The notes under the pieces: model-generated
What the model was told of the DNA's origin: nothing
Database searches by the model: none
The model's input: the letters and a program-made list of their open reading frames with translations, nothing else
NCBI GenBank assembly: GCA_903874275.1
Contig: CAIQRS010000178.1
Coordinates: 1 to 64,000 of the forward strand
DNA length: 64,000 nt
Origin: an uncultured Anaeromyxobacter sp.
Lineage (GTDB): Bacteria; Myxococcota; Myxococcia; Myxococcales; Anaeromyxobacteraceae
Direction: 5' to 3'
Position numbers and translations under genes: made by a program
Part shown: piece by piece, positions 33,611-40,719 of the stretch
Layout of the letters: the number at the start of each line of letters is the position of its first letter
Position numbering within the stretch: position 1 is the stretch's first letter

Positions 33611-34807
33611 ATGGCTCCCCGCATCCTCGCCCTCGCCGGCGCTGCCGCCCTGCTCGCCACCCTCGGCTGCGGGGGCGCCGCGCCCGACGCCCCCACCCTC
33701 GCCTCGCTCTCGCTCTCGCCCCTCGGCGTGCAGGGGGGCGAGACCTCGACCGGCACCGTGACCCTGACCGGCGTGGCCCCCGCGGGAGGCGCCGCCGTCA
33801 CCCTCTCCTCGAGCCATGCGGCGGCCTCGGTCCCGGCGACCGTCACGGTTGCCGAGGGCGCCACCGCAGCCACGTTCACCGTGGCGACGGCCCCCATCTC
33901 CGCCGACGTGACGGCCACCATCTCGGCCGTCCACGCCGGGATCACGCGGACCGCCACCCTCACCATCAGCCTGACTCCCTGTGCGCTTCGCACGCCAGGC
34001 GCACAGTGGCTCGCCTTCTCCTCCAAGCGCACCGGCGTCTACGACATCTACGCCATGCGCGCCGACGGCACCTGCCTCACCCAGGTGACGAGCGACGCGG
34101 CCGACGACCTCTTCGCCACCTGGTCGCCCGCCGGGACCATCGCCTACATGAGCGCGCGCAGCGGCAGGATGCAGGTCTACGTCCGCGACTTCACGAGCGG
34201 CGCCGATCGCCTCCTCGACGTGGGCGATCTCACCGCCACCTCCCCGGCCTTCTCGCCCGACGGGCGGTTCGTCGCCTTCGAGGGATATGTACCGGGAGTC
34301 ACCGCCGTCTCCGACGTCTACGTCGTCCCGGCGGCGGGCGGCGCCCCGGTGAAGCTCACCAGCAGCCAGAGGTACAGCGCGGGGCCGGCCTGGTCCCCCG
34401 ACGGCACGACCATCTACTTCGTCTCCAACCGGGTGAGTGGCTACAACGCCTGGTCGGTTCCCGCCGCCGGCGGCGCGGAGACCATGATTCCCGGCACCAC
34501 GGGCCTCCTCGGGCGCCCTGCCACGACGCCGGACGGCACGGGCATCGTGTACACCCTCCCCGCCGCCGGGGCCGCCTTCAGCAAGGTGGTGGTCCAGACC
34601 CTCTCGTCCGGTGTCGTTCGGACGGTGAGCAGCCAGGCCGACGGGGAGCCCACCGTAGACCGCACCGGCGCGCAGATGGTCGTCACGTCCTTTCGCGGCG
34701 GCAACGCCGACCTCTGGCTCCTCGACTCCGCCACGGGCGCCGAGGTGCGCCAGTTGACGACCAACGCCGGGATCGACGGGGCGGCCGCGTTCGGGCCGTT
34801 CCCCTGA
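33611..34807 (+). CDS. TolB-like beta-propeller lipoprotein
   Basis: A 398-residue exported protein. The N-terminus has a hydrophobic signal ending LLATLGC (lipobox Cys about residue 20), then an Ig-like region to about 130 (repeated VTLTG / TVTVAEGATAA words), then several WD40/TolB-type blades with WSPAG, FSPDGRF, WSPDGTTIYFVSNR and so on. It probably sits on the outer membrane. TAGAAT lies six bases before the ATG. It is just upstream of the peptide cluster, but membership is not certain. Confidence 0.75.
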   Translation: MAPRILALAGAAALLATLGCGGAAPDAPTLASLSLSPLGVQGGETSTGTVTLTGVAPAGGAAVTLSSSHAAASVPATVTVAEGATAATFTVATAPISADVTATISAVHAGITRTATLTISLTPCALRTPGAQWLAFSSKRTGVYDIYAMRADGTCLTQVTSDAADDLFATWSPAGTIAYMSARSGRMQVYVRDFTSGADRLLDVGDLTATSPAFSPDGRFVAFEGYVPGVTAVSDVYVVPAAGGAPVKLTSSQRYSAGPAWSPDGTTIYFVSNRVSGYNAWSVPAAGGAETMIPGTTGLLGRPATTPDGTGIVYTLPAAGAAFSKVVVQTLSSGVVRTVSSQADGEPTVDRTGAQMVVTSFRGGNADLWLLDSATGAEVRQLTTNAGIDGAAAFGPFP

Positions 34808-34919
34808 ACTCGCCGGTCCCCGTCGCACCTCCATTCGCGCGCCCCATTCGGGCTCGACCTAAATGGGTGTTTCGCGGACACTTCCCGTGAGAGAGTAACC
34901 ATTTTCGAGGGGTGAACGC

Positions 34920-35096
34920 ATGAAAGTCGTGTCCGCGCGCGAAGCGCGACCTGTCGAGCCGCACGAGGTCGGGGATGGCGCGGAAGCGCGCTCCCGGCCT
35001 GTCTACCAGCCTCCGCGAATCGTGAAGAAGCGCCCCGTGTCGAGGGCCACGCTCTTCACCGGTTCGGGCCCGGACACCGGCGGCGTCGTGGGGTAG
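34920..35096 (+). CDS. Candidate RiPP precursor peptide (lasso-type leader)
   Basis: A 58-codon ORF behind GAGGGG. The leader is charged, then YQPP at 29-32, I34, T44 and a C-terminal Gly/Ser/Thr-rich segment ending in GGVVG. If cleavage follows L45, Tyr is -17, Pro -14, Ile -12 and Thr -2, the spacing known for lasso leader recognition. The core would be 13 residues starting at F46 with Asp (D52) at position 7, suitable for a ring. There is no Cys. No known cyclase lies nearby, so a radical-SAM product is the alternative. Product and cleavage are inferred. Confidence 0.7.
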   Translation: MKVVSAREARPVEPHEVGDGAEARSRPVYQPPRIVKKRPVSRATLFTGSGPDTGGVVG

Positions 35097-35152
35097 TGGC
35101 CAGTCCACCGCCGAAACGCGAATCGGTCCCTGGACACCGCGGGAGAGACAAG

Positions 35153-36598
35153 ATGAAGCGATTCCTCGTCGCAGCGCTCGTGCTCTCCGGATGCGCCCCG
35201 CAGGCGCCCAAGGAGCCGCCACTGCCCCCCGGAATGGTCACGATCGCGACCTTCACGGCGGCGGTCGATCCGGTGGCGGGAACCATCTCGATCCGCACGA
35301 ACCCCACCGCCGCCGGGCGAGCGAGCGGCATGACCGGACTGACGATCACCGAGGTGACGGTCGAGAACGACCCGGACGCGCCGGTGCCGCCCAACCCCTG
35401 GTTCAACGAGACCGCGGACCGCGGCTGCGGCGCGGGGACGGCGACCTGGGGTGCGTACGTGAAGCTCACCTCGCTCCTCGACGAGCCCACGTCGCTGGGT
35501 GGTGTCTACGCCGAGATCACCCATTTCGCCGGACCGCCCGGGAGCGAGGTCTGCAACGCCGCACCCGCGCCGGACGGCCTGGATACCCTCGGGTACGGGC
35601 TCTGGTCCTACGAGACGATCGGGTCGCTCGGGACGGCCAGCGTCCCGTGGACGTTCCACCACGTGTCCGCCACGGAGTTTCGTTTCGGGGGGAGGATCGT
35701 CGCCGCGAAGATCGAGGAGATCATCTGGCTCGAGCTGGCCTATCCCGGGGAGCAGTCGATCGGCGACAACGGAACCAACGTCGTCTACGCGTCGAAGGAG
35801 ACCCCGACCCTGCGGTTCGTGAACTACGACGGAACGAGCGGAAGGGGTTCCGTGCCCCTTCCCGCTTATGCGATCACGGTGGCGCCGGACGTTGATGCCG
35901 GTTTGATCTGGTTCACGACCGAGGGAGCCCCCGGAGCGGAGTTTGTGGGGTACACCCTGAGCGACGGAACTGCAGCCTTGTTCGCCACGGAGGGAGGCAC
36001 CGGTCTCGGGGCCTTGGTGCCGGACCCGACGGTCTTAGGAAGGGCTTGGTACCGATCTGAGTCAGACAACTACATCCGAAGCATCGACGCGGGCTTTCTG
36101 TTCCCCGTCCTTGGCACCCCGATCGACACCCCCTTCGCTCCCTACGCGATGGCCGTCGGCCCGGCGCCCGAATACTACCTCTACGTCACGTCCCGGACGG
36201 ACGACCGGATCATGGTCTACACGACCGGTGCGGCCGGCGGTGATCTCGTCGATCAGTGGGCGGTGGCGCCGGGGTGCACGGGGCCCGTCTCCATCGTCCT
36301 CGGCCAGGACTCGAAACTCTGGATCGGCTCCAAGGGGGACGACGCCGTGTGCACCATGACCACCGCGGGAGGTTTCGCCCAGGTGAACACCGCCGTCGGT
36401 CCCCGGCAGCTCGCCGTCGGTCCGGACGGCAAAGTCTGGGTCGCCGCGTTCGGCCCGAACCAGGTGGCGCGCATGGACGCGGCCGGTCCCGGCTACCGGA
36501 TCACGCTGCCCACGAACGCCGGCGCCTCCGGCCTGGTGGCCGGTGGCGGGTTCCTCTGGGCGACGAACGACGACGGGCTCTACCGGATCCTCTACTGA
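35153..36598 (+). CDS. Vgb-like beta-propeller lipoprotein in RiPP cluster
   Basis: A 481-residue exported protein. MKRFLVAALVLSGC is a lipoprotein signal with GGGAGA upstream of the ATG. The N-terminal ~200 residues form a beta domain rich in Cys pairs, and the rest shows NHL/Vgb-like propeller repeats (VGPRQLAVGPDGKVWVAAFGPNQ). A gap of 56 bases separates it from the precursor. It could bind or export the peptide or give self-protection; Vgb proper is a streptogramin lyase. Codons around 35840-36140 are less GC-rich than the neighbours. Confidence 0.7.
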   Translation: MKRFLVAALVLSGCAPQAPKEPPLPPGMVTIATFTAAVDPVAGTISIRTNPTAAGRASGMTGLTITEVTVENDPDAPVPPNPWFNETADRGCGAGTATWGAYVKLTSLLDEPTSLGGVYAEITHFAGPPGSEVCNAAPAPDGLDTLGYGLWSYETIGSLGTASVPWTFHHVSATEFRFGGRIVAAKIEEIIWLELAYPGEQSIGDNGTNVVYASKETPTLRFVNYDGTSGRGSVPLPAYAITVAPDVDAGLIWFTTEGAPGAEFVGYTLSDGTAALFATEGGTGLGALVPDPTVLGRAWYRSESDNYIRSIDAGFLFPVLGTPIDTPFAPYAMAVGPAPEYYLYVTSRTDDRIMVYTTGAAGGDLVDQWAVAPGCTGPVSIVLGQDSKLWIGSKGDDAVCTMTTAGGFAQVNTAVGPRQLAVGPDGKVWVAAFGPNQVARMDAAGPGYRITLPTNAGASGLVAGGGFLWATNDDGLYRILY

Positions 36599-36635
36599 GA
36601 GGTCGCTCCCGGGACGCATGCGGTAGACTCGACCG

Positions 36636-37658
36636 ATGTCCCGATGGATCGTCTTCCACGTCACCGAGCGGTGCGGCCTCACCTGCCAGCACTGCCTGCG
36701 CGATCCCGGGGCGAGGCCCGTGGACCTGCCGCTCGCGGTGGTCGAGAAGGCGCTCGACGAGGCGGGGGCGCTCCATGGCATCCGCCACGCCGGATTCACG
36801 GGCGGTGACCCGCTGCTCTGGCCGCACCTGGCCGGGGCCGTCGACGCCGTGGCGCGGCGCGGCTTCACCTGGCACCTGGTGACGAGCGGGCGCGGCTTCG
36901 ACCGGCTCCTGGCGCTCCTCGACCAGGCGCCCCCACGTCGGGAGGCCCTCTCCGTCCTGGACTTCTCGGTCGACGGCGCCACCGAGGCCACCCACGACGC
37001 CATCCGCGGCACCGGCAGCCACCGCGACGCCATGACCGCCATCGCCGCGTGCAGCGCGCGGGGCCTGCCCTTCGCCGTCCAGATGACGCTCAACGCCCGC
37101 AACGAGGGGGAGCTCGAGCAGGCCGCGCTCGCCGCCGCCGAGCTGGGGGCGAAGCAGGTGAGCTTCGCGATGACCAATGCCACCGGCAGCCACGCCGACC
37201 GGGACCTCTACCTGTCCCCCGCCGCGCTGGACCGCATCCGCGACCGGGTGGAGCGTCTCTCGACCCTGCTCCACGTCCCGGTGACTCTCGCCGAGGGGTT
37301 CCGCCGCGGCTGGCGCTTCCACGTCTGCGAGCCGTTCCGCAGCGAGGTGCTGCACGTCACCCCGCACGGGATGCTCAACCTCTGCTGCAACCACTCCGGG
37401 GTGCCCGGGAGCGACGAGGACGTGGTCGCCGACCTGGCCGTGGAGAGCCTCGCGGATGGCCACCGGAAGCTGCTCGGTCTCATCCACCGCCTGGAGCGGG
37501 AGCGGCTCGACGCCATCGCCGCCGCGCCCGGGCAGAAGCCCGGCTGGGACGACTTCCCCTGCAATCGCTGCCTGGCGCGGCTGGGGAAGCCGCACTGGGT
37601 GGACGGGGGCAGCGCCGGGCCGCGGGCCATCCGGGCCGCGGAGGTGGGGAAGGAATGA
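36636..37658 (+). CDS. Radical SAM enzyme with SPASM-like C-terminus
   Basis: A 340-residue enzyme with CGLTCQHC near the N-terminus (C13, C17, C20, the CxxxCxxC cluster) and FTGGDPLLWPHL matching the GGE-type SAM motif. The C-terminal part has extra Cys (CEPF, NLCCNHSG and FPCNRC) typical of auxiliary [4Fe-4S] (SPASM/twitch) domains, which mark peptide-modifying radical SAM enzymes. TAGACT lies six bases before the ATG. Its stop overlaps the protease gene start (ATGA). The modification is unknown. Confidence 0.85.
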   Translation: MSRWIVFHVTERCGLTCQHCLRDPGARPVDLPLAVVEKALDEAGALHGIRHAGFTGGDPLLWPHLAGAVDAVARRGFTWHLVTSGRGFDRLLALLDQAPPRREALSVLDFSVDGATEATHDAIRGTGSHRDAMTAIAACSARGLPFAVQMTLNARNEGELEQAALAAAELGAKQVSFAMTNATGSHADRDLYLSPAALDRIRDRVERLSTLLHVPVTLAEGFRRGWRFHVCEPFRSEVLHVTPHGMLNLCCNHSGVPGSDEDVVADLAVESLADGHRKLLGLIHRLERERLDAIAAAPGQKPGWDDFPCNRCLARLGKPHWVDGGSAGPRAIRAAEVGKE

Positions 37659-38353
37659 CCGCGTCGCGCACCGCCCTGCGCTTCCTCGCGCCCCGCTCGC
37701 CGGGTGCGCCGGCGGCAGGACTGCGCCGGGCCGCGCTGGTCGCGCTCATGCCGCGGCTGCTCGAGCGCAGCCACATGGTGGACCTGCTCGAGATGCTGGA
37801 CGAAGGGGCCTCGCCCGGCGCGGGCGACGACGCCCGGAAGGTCGTGGACGCGCTCCGGCGACGCCCGACCACCTGCCTCTACCGGTCGCTGGCCGGGTTT
37901 GCGTCGCTTCGCGCCGCCGGCGAGCCGGTGCGGCTCGTGGTGGGGGTGCGGGTCGAGCAGGGCGAGGTGGTTGCACACGCCTGGCTGGAGAAGGATGGCG
38001 AGCCGGTGGGGGAGCCCACCGACCCCAGGCCGCGCTTCGCCGAGGCATTCTCGTATCCACCGGAGGGTACCGTGGCGACTGGTCCATCGAGCAGGGACGT
38101 CATCCTCACCGAGCTGAAGGACGGCACAGGAGTGCTCCTCGACCTGCGCACCAAGTTCTACTTCACCCTCAACGACACCGGCGTCGCGGTCTGGAAGCTG
38201 ATCGCGGCAGGGGAGGCGGCCGAGGCGCGGACGCTGGCCGAGCGCATCGCTCGCGACTTCGACGCGCCGTCGGTGGAGGCGGTGGAGGGCGACGTGAAGG
38301 CGCTCCTGGAGGAGTTCGCGGCGGAGGGGCTCCTGTCGGAGGAGAAGCGCTGA
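37655..38353 (+). CDS. Lasso-B2-type leader protease fused to PqqD-like domain
   Basis: A 232-residue protein. Residues about 25-125 match the transglutaminase-like B2 protease (PF13471) of lasso pathways: C74 in TTCLYRS, H108 in VAHAWLE and D123 as probable acid. Residues about 150-230 form a PqqD-like domain (VLLDLRTKFYFTLNDTGVAVW), the family that binds precursor leaders. The order B2 then PqqD is reversed from the usual B1-B2. It is translationally coupled to the radical SAM gene. Role: binding and cleaving the leader. Confidence 0.8.
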   Translation: MTASRTALRFLAPRSPGAPAAGLRRAALVALMPRLLERSHMVDLLEMLDEGASPGAGDDARKVVDALRRRPTTCLYRSLAGFASLRAAGEPVRLVVGVRVEQGEVVAHAWLEKDGEPVGEPTDPRPRFAEAFSYPPEGTVATGPSSRDVILTELKDGTGVLLDLRTKFYFTLNDTGVAVWKLIAAGEAAEARTLAERIARDFDAPSVEAVEGDVKALLEEFAAEGLLSEEKR

Positions 38354-39435
38354 TGGTCCGTGCGGGCGACGCCGCGGAGCAGCACTTCGTCCGCGAGGCC
38401 TTGCTCGCCCTGGGATCGGATCGGCCCGGTCTCCGGGACGCGGCCCGCGCCGTGCGGAGCTGGGACCGGGTGCTGGCCATCGCCGCCGCGGGGTCGGTGG
38501 CCGAGTCGATCTGGTCCGGCGTGTCGCTCCGAGGGGTGGAGAGGGAGATCCCCGAGCCGGCCCGGACGTCGCTCCGGGAGGCGCACGCCGGGGCGACGGC
38601 GCGCAACGCGCTGCTCCTCTCCGAGGCCGCCGAGATCCAGGCGGCGTTCACCGCGGCGGGGATCGAGTCGGTGATCCTGAAGGGGCCGGGGCTGCTCGTG
38701 GCGCATTACCCGGACATCGGGGCGAGGCACGTGGCCGACGTGGACATCCTGGTGAGGGGGGGAGAGGTCGCGCGGAGGGCGAATGCCATCGTTCGGGCGA
38801 GGGGAGGGCAACCGAAATTGAAACCCCTCGTTCCGATGGAAGAGGCGGAAGATGCTCACCACCATCTGGAGCCCCTTGTGACCCCCCGCGGTGTGGTCTT
38901 CGAGATCCACACCCGGGTCCCGTGGGCCGACCCCAGCGATCCGGACGTCGAAAACATCTTCGGGCACACCCGAAGCGTCTCCTGGCAGGGGTGGGAACTT
39001 CGAATTCCATCCGCCCCCGACTTGGCGGTGATGCTTTGTCGTCACGTGTTCGATTACCACGGAGGGCTGAAGGAGTACCTCGCTCGCCACCTGGCCGACA
39101 TGGCCGTCCTGATGGGCACCGGAGCCGCCGTGTGGAGCGACCTGGAGGTTCGGGTCGGATCCCGATCGAGCCTCGTAGCCTTGACGGCATCGCGCTTCCT
39201 GGTCGAGGATGGCCGGGTCGGATCCGCAGCCAGGCGCCACGTCCTCGGTGTTCGGACGCGTGTCTGGGTCAACCTGATCACAAGGCAGGAACCGCGTGTG
39301 GTGATGAGAGCGGTCTTCCCACCGCGATCGTTCATGTCGGGGCGATACGGCGTCCATCCCACGTCGAGGATGCTGCCCCTCCTCTACCTCTGGCGGCCGG
39401 TCCGCGGAGCTTGGCGCTTCGTGACCGGTCGCTGA
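38353..39435 (+). CDS. NTP_transf_5-type nucleotidyltransferase family protein
   Basis: A 360-residue protein of the NTP_transf_5 family (PF14907) common in lasso and related RiPP clusters. LKGPGLLVAHYPDIGARHVADVDILV (about 106-133) carries the paired Asp residues of the nucleotidyltransferase fold. The stop of the upstream gene overlaps its start by one base. Codons after about 38790 abruptly include many A/T-ending triplets, unlike the first third, so this half may have been replaced by recombination. Precise role is unknown. Confidence 0.75.
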   Translation: MVRAGDAAEQHFVREALLALGSDRPGLRDAARAVRSWDRVLAIAAAGSVAESIWSGVSLRGVEREIPEPARTSLREAHAGATARNALLLSEAAEIQAAFTAAGIESVILKGPGLLVAHYPDIGARHVADVDILVRGGEVARRANAIVRARGGQPKLKPLVPMEEAEDAHHHLEPLVTPRGVVFEIHTRVPWADPSDPDVENIFGHTRSVSWQGWELRIPSAPDLAVMLCRHVFDYHGGLKEYLARHLADMAVLMGTGAAVWSDLEVRVGSRSSLVALTASRFLVEDGRVGSAARRHVLGVRTRVWVNLITRQEPRVVMRAVFPPRSFMSGRYGVHPTSRMLPLLYLWRPVRGAWRFVTGR

Positions 39436-39439
39436 TCCG

Positions 39440-40393
39440 ATGCGCCTCCTCCTCCACGGCATCCAGCTCTCGGTCGAGGGCGACCCACGCGCGGTCGCCG
39501 CGGCGACGGAACTGCTCGGCGCTCTCCCTCCCGGCGGCGCCGATGCCCCGCCCGACCTCCGCCTCGTCCTCCGACCGAGCCCACCGCTGCAGCGCCCCGC
39601 CGGGCCGCGCCGCTTCTACCACGGCATCCTCGACTGCCACGCCGACGGCCAGGACCTCGTCCTCTGGGACGGCCACTCCCGCGCGCGCATCGCGGCGGGA
39701 GGCGCGCTCATCGAGGTCGAGGTCGCCGAGGAGTCCCTGCGCGACGGCTACATCTTCTCCCACGTGCTGCTCCTCGTGGCGCTCGTCCTGGCGCTGCGGT
39801 GGCGGGGGATCTTCCACCTCCACGCCGGCGCGCTCGCCGCGCCCGACGGCCGGGGCATCCTGGTCGCCGGCGGAGCGGGCGCCGGAAAGAGCACCCTCAC
39901 CCTCGCGCTCCTCGAGGCGGGATGCTCCTACCTGGGAGACGACGCCGTCTTCCTCTCCACCCGCGGCGGGGACCTGGCCGTGCTCGCGCTTCCGCGCCCC
40001 TTCCACGTGGCGCCGCGCACCGCCGGCGCCTTCCCGCGCGTCGGCGCCCTCCTCTCCGACCTGCTCCCGGCCGGGGAGAAGCGCCGGCTCGACCCCCGCC
40101 AGGCCTGGCCGGGCCGGGAGCGCCCCGGGATGGGGGCCCCGTCGCTGATCCTCCTGCCGCGCGTCTCCGGCGAGCGGACGACGCTCGTCGAGCAACTGTC
40201 CTCGGCCGAGGCCATGGGAGCGCTCATCGAGTCGAGCACGCTGGTCGTCGTGGACGGCCTGCCCGGCGGGGCCGAGCACCTCGAGGTTCTCCGCCGGGTC
40301 GCGGACCGCGCCCGCGCGTTCCGGGTGGAGTCGGGGCTCGACCTGCTCGAGGCGCCGGCCGAGACCGTCGATCGACTGCTGGGGAGCACCTGA
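39440..40393 (+). CDS. HPr kinase-like protein of RiPP clusters
   Basis: A 317-residue protein with the P-loop GGAGAGKSTLTLALLE near residues 144-160, then LGDDAVFL and a Leu/Glu-rich tail. In lasso-type clusters such HprK-like kinases can phosphorylate the precursor or are of unknown role (paeninodin kinase is the known example). Four bases separate it from the previous stop. The catalytic His and Asp of HprK were not placed, so activity is unproven. Confidence 0.75.
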   Translation: MRLLLHGIQLSVEGDPRAVAAATELLGALPPGGADAPPDLRLVLRPSPPLQRPAGPRRFYHGILDCHADGQDLVLWDGHSRARIAAGGALIEVEVAEESLRDGYIFSHVLLLVALVLALRWRGIFHLHAGALAAPDGRGILVAGGAGAGKSTLTLALLEAGCSYLGDDAVFLSTRGGDLAVLALPRPFHVAPRTAGAFPRVGALLSDLLPAGEKRRLDPRQAWPGRERPGMGAPSLILLPRVSGERTTLVEQLSSAEAMGALIESSTLVVVDGLPGGAEHLEVLRRVADRARAFRVESGLDLLEAPAETVDRLLGST

Positions 40394-40480
40394 TCGCGAC
40401 ACCGTCGCTTACCCGCCTGGTACGCGCCCGCCCCCCCGCCTCCTTGACGCCCCCTTCCGAAACCGCCACGCTATCCCTCC

Positions 40481-40711
40481 ATGCCCACCCGGAAGCGCAC
40501 CACCGCATACCTCGACCCGCGCCTGCACCGCGCGCTCCGCCTCCGGGCCAAGGCCACCGACTGCACCATCTCCGAGGTCATCGGCGACGCCCTTCGCAAG
40601 GCCCTGGCCGAGGAAGCCCGCAACATCCAGCAGGCCGAGGCCCTCGCGCCCCGCCGCACCATCTCGCTCGCCGCCGTCGGCGCCCGCCTGAAGCGGCGCC
40701 CGAAGACCTAG
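40481..40711 (+). CDS. Ribbon-helix-helix (CopG-type) protein, possibly orphan antitoxin
   Basis: A 76-residue protein. The first half is a ribbon-helix-helix (RTTAYLDPRLHRALRLRAKATDCTISEVIGDALRKAL), then a flexible tail ending KRRPKT, as in type II antitoxins. No toxin gene is adjacent on either side; the next gene is the ABC exporter on the other strand. It may be a leftover or an independent DNA-binding regulator. Confidence 0.7.
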   Translation: MPTRKRTTAYLDPRLHRALRLRAKATDCTISEVIGDALRKALAEEARNIQQAEALAPRRTISLAAVGARLKRRPKT

Positions 40712-40719
40712 CGCCGCGC

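Noticed and set aside
34920-40393. A complete canonical lasso-peptide cluster
   Set aside because: No asparagine-synthetase-like cyclase gene is found in or beside the cluster.
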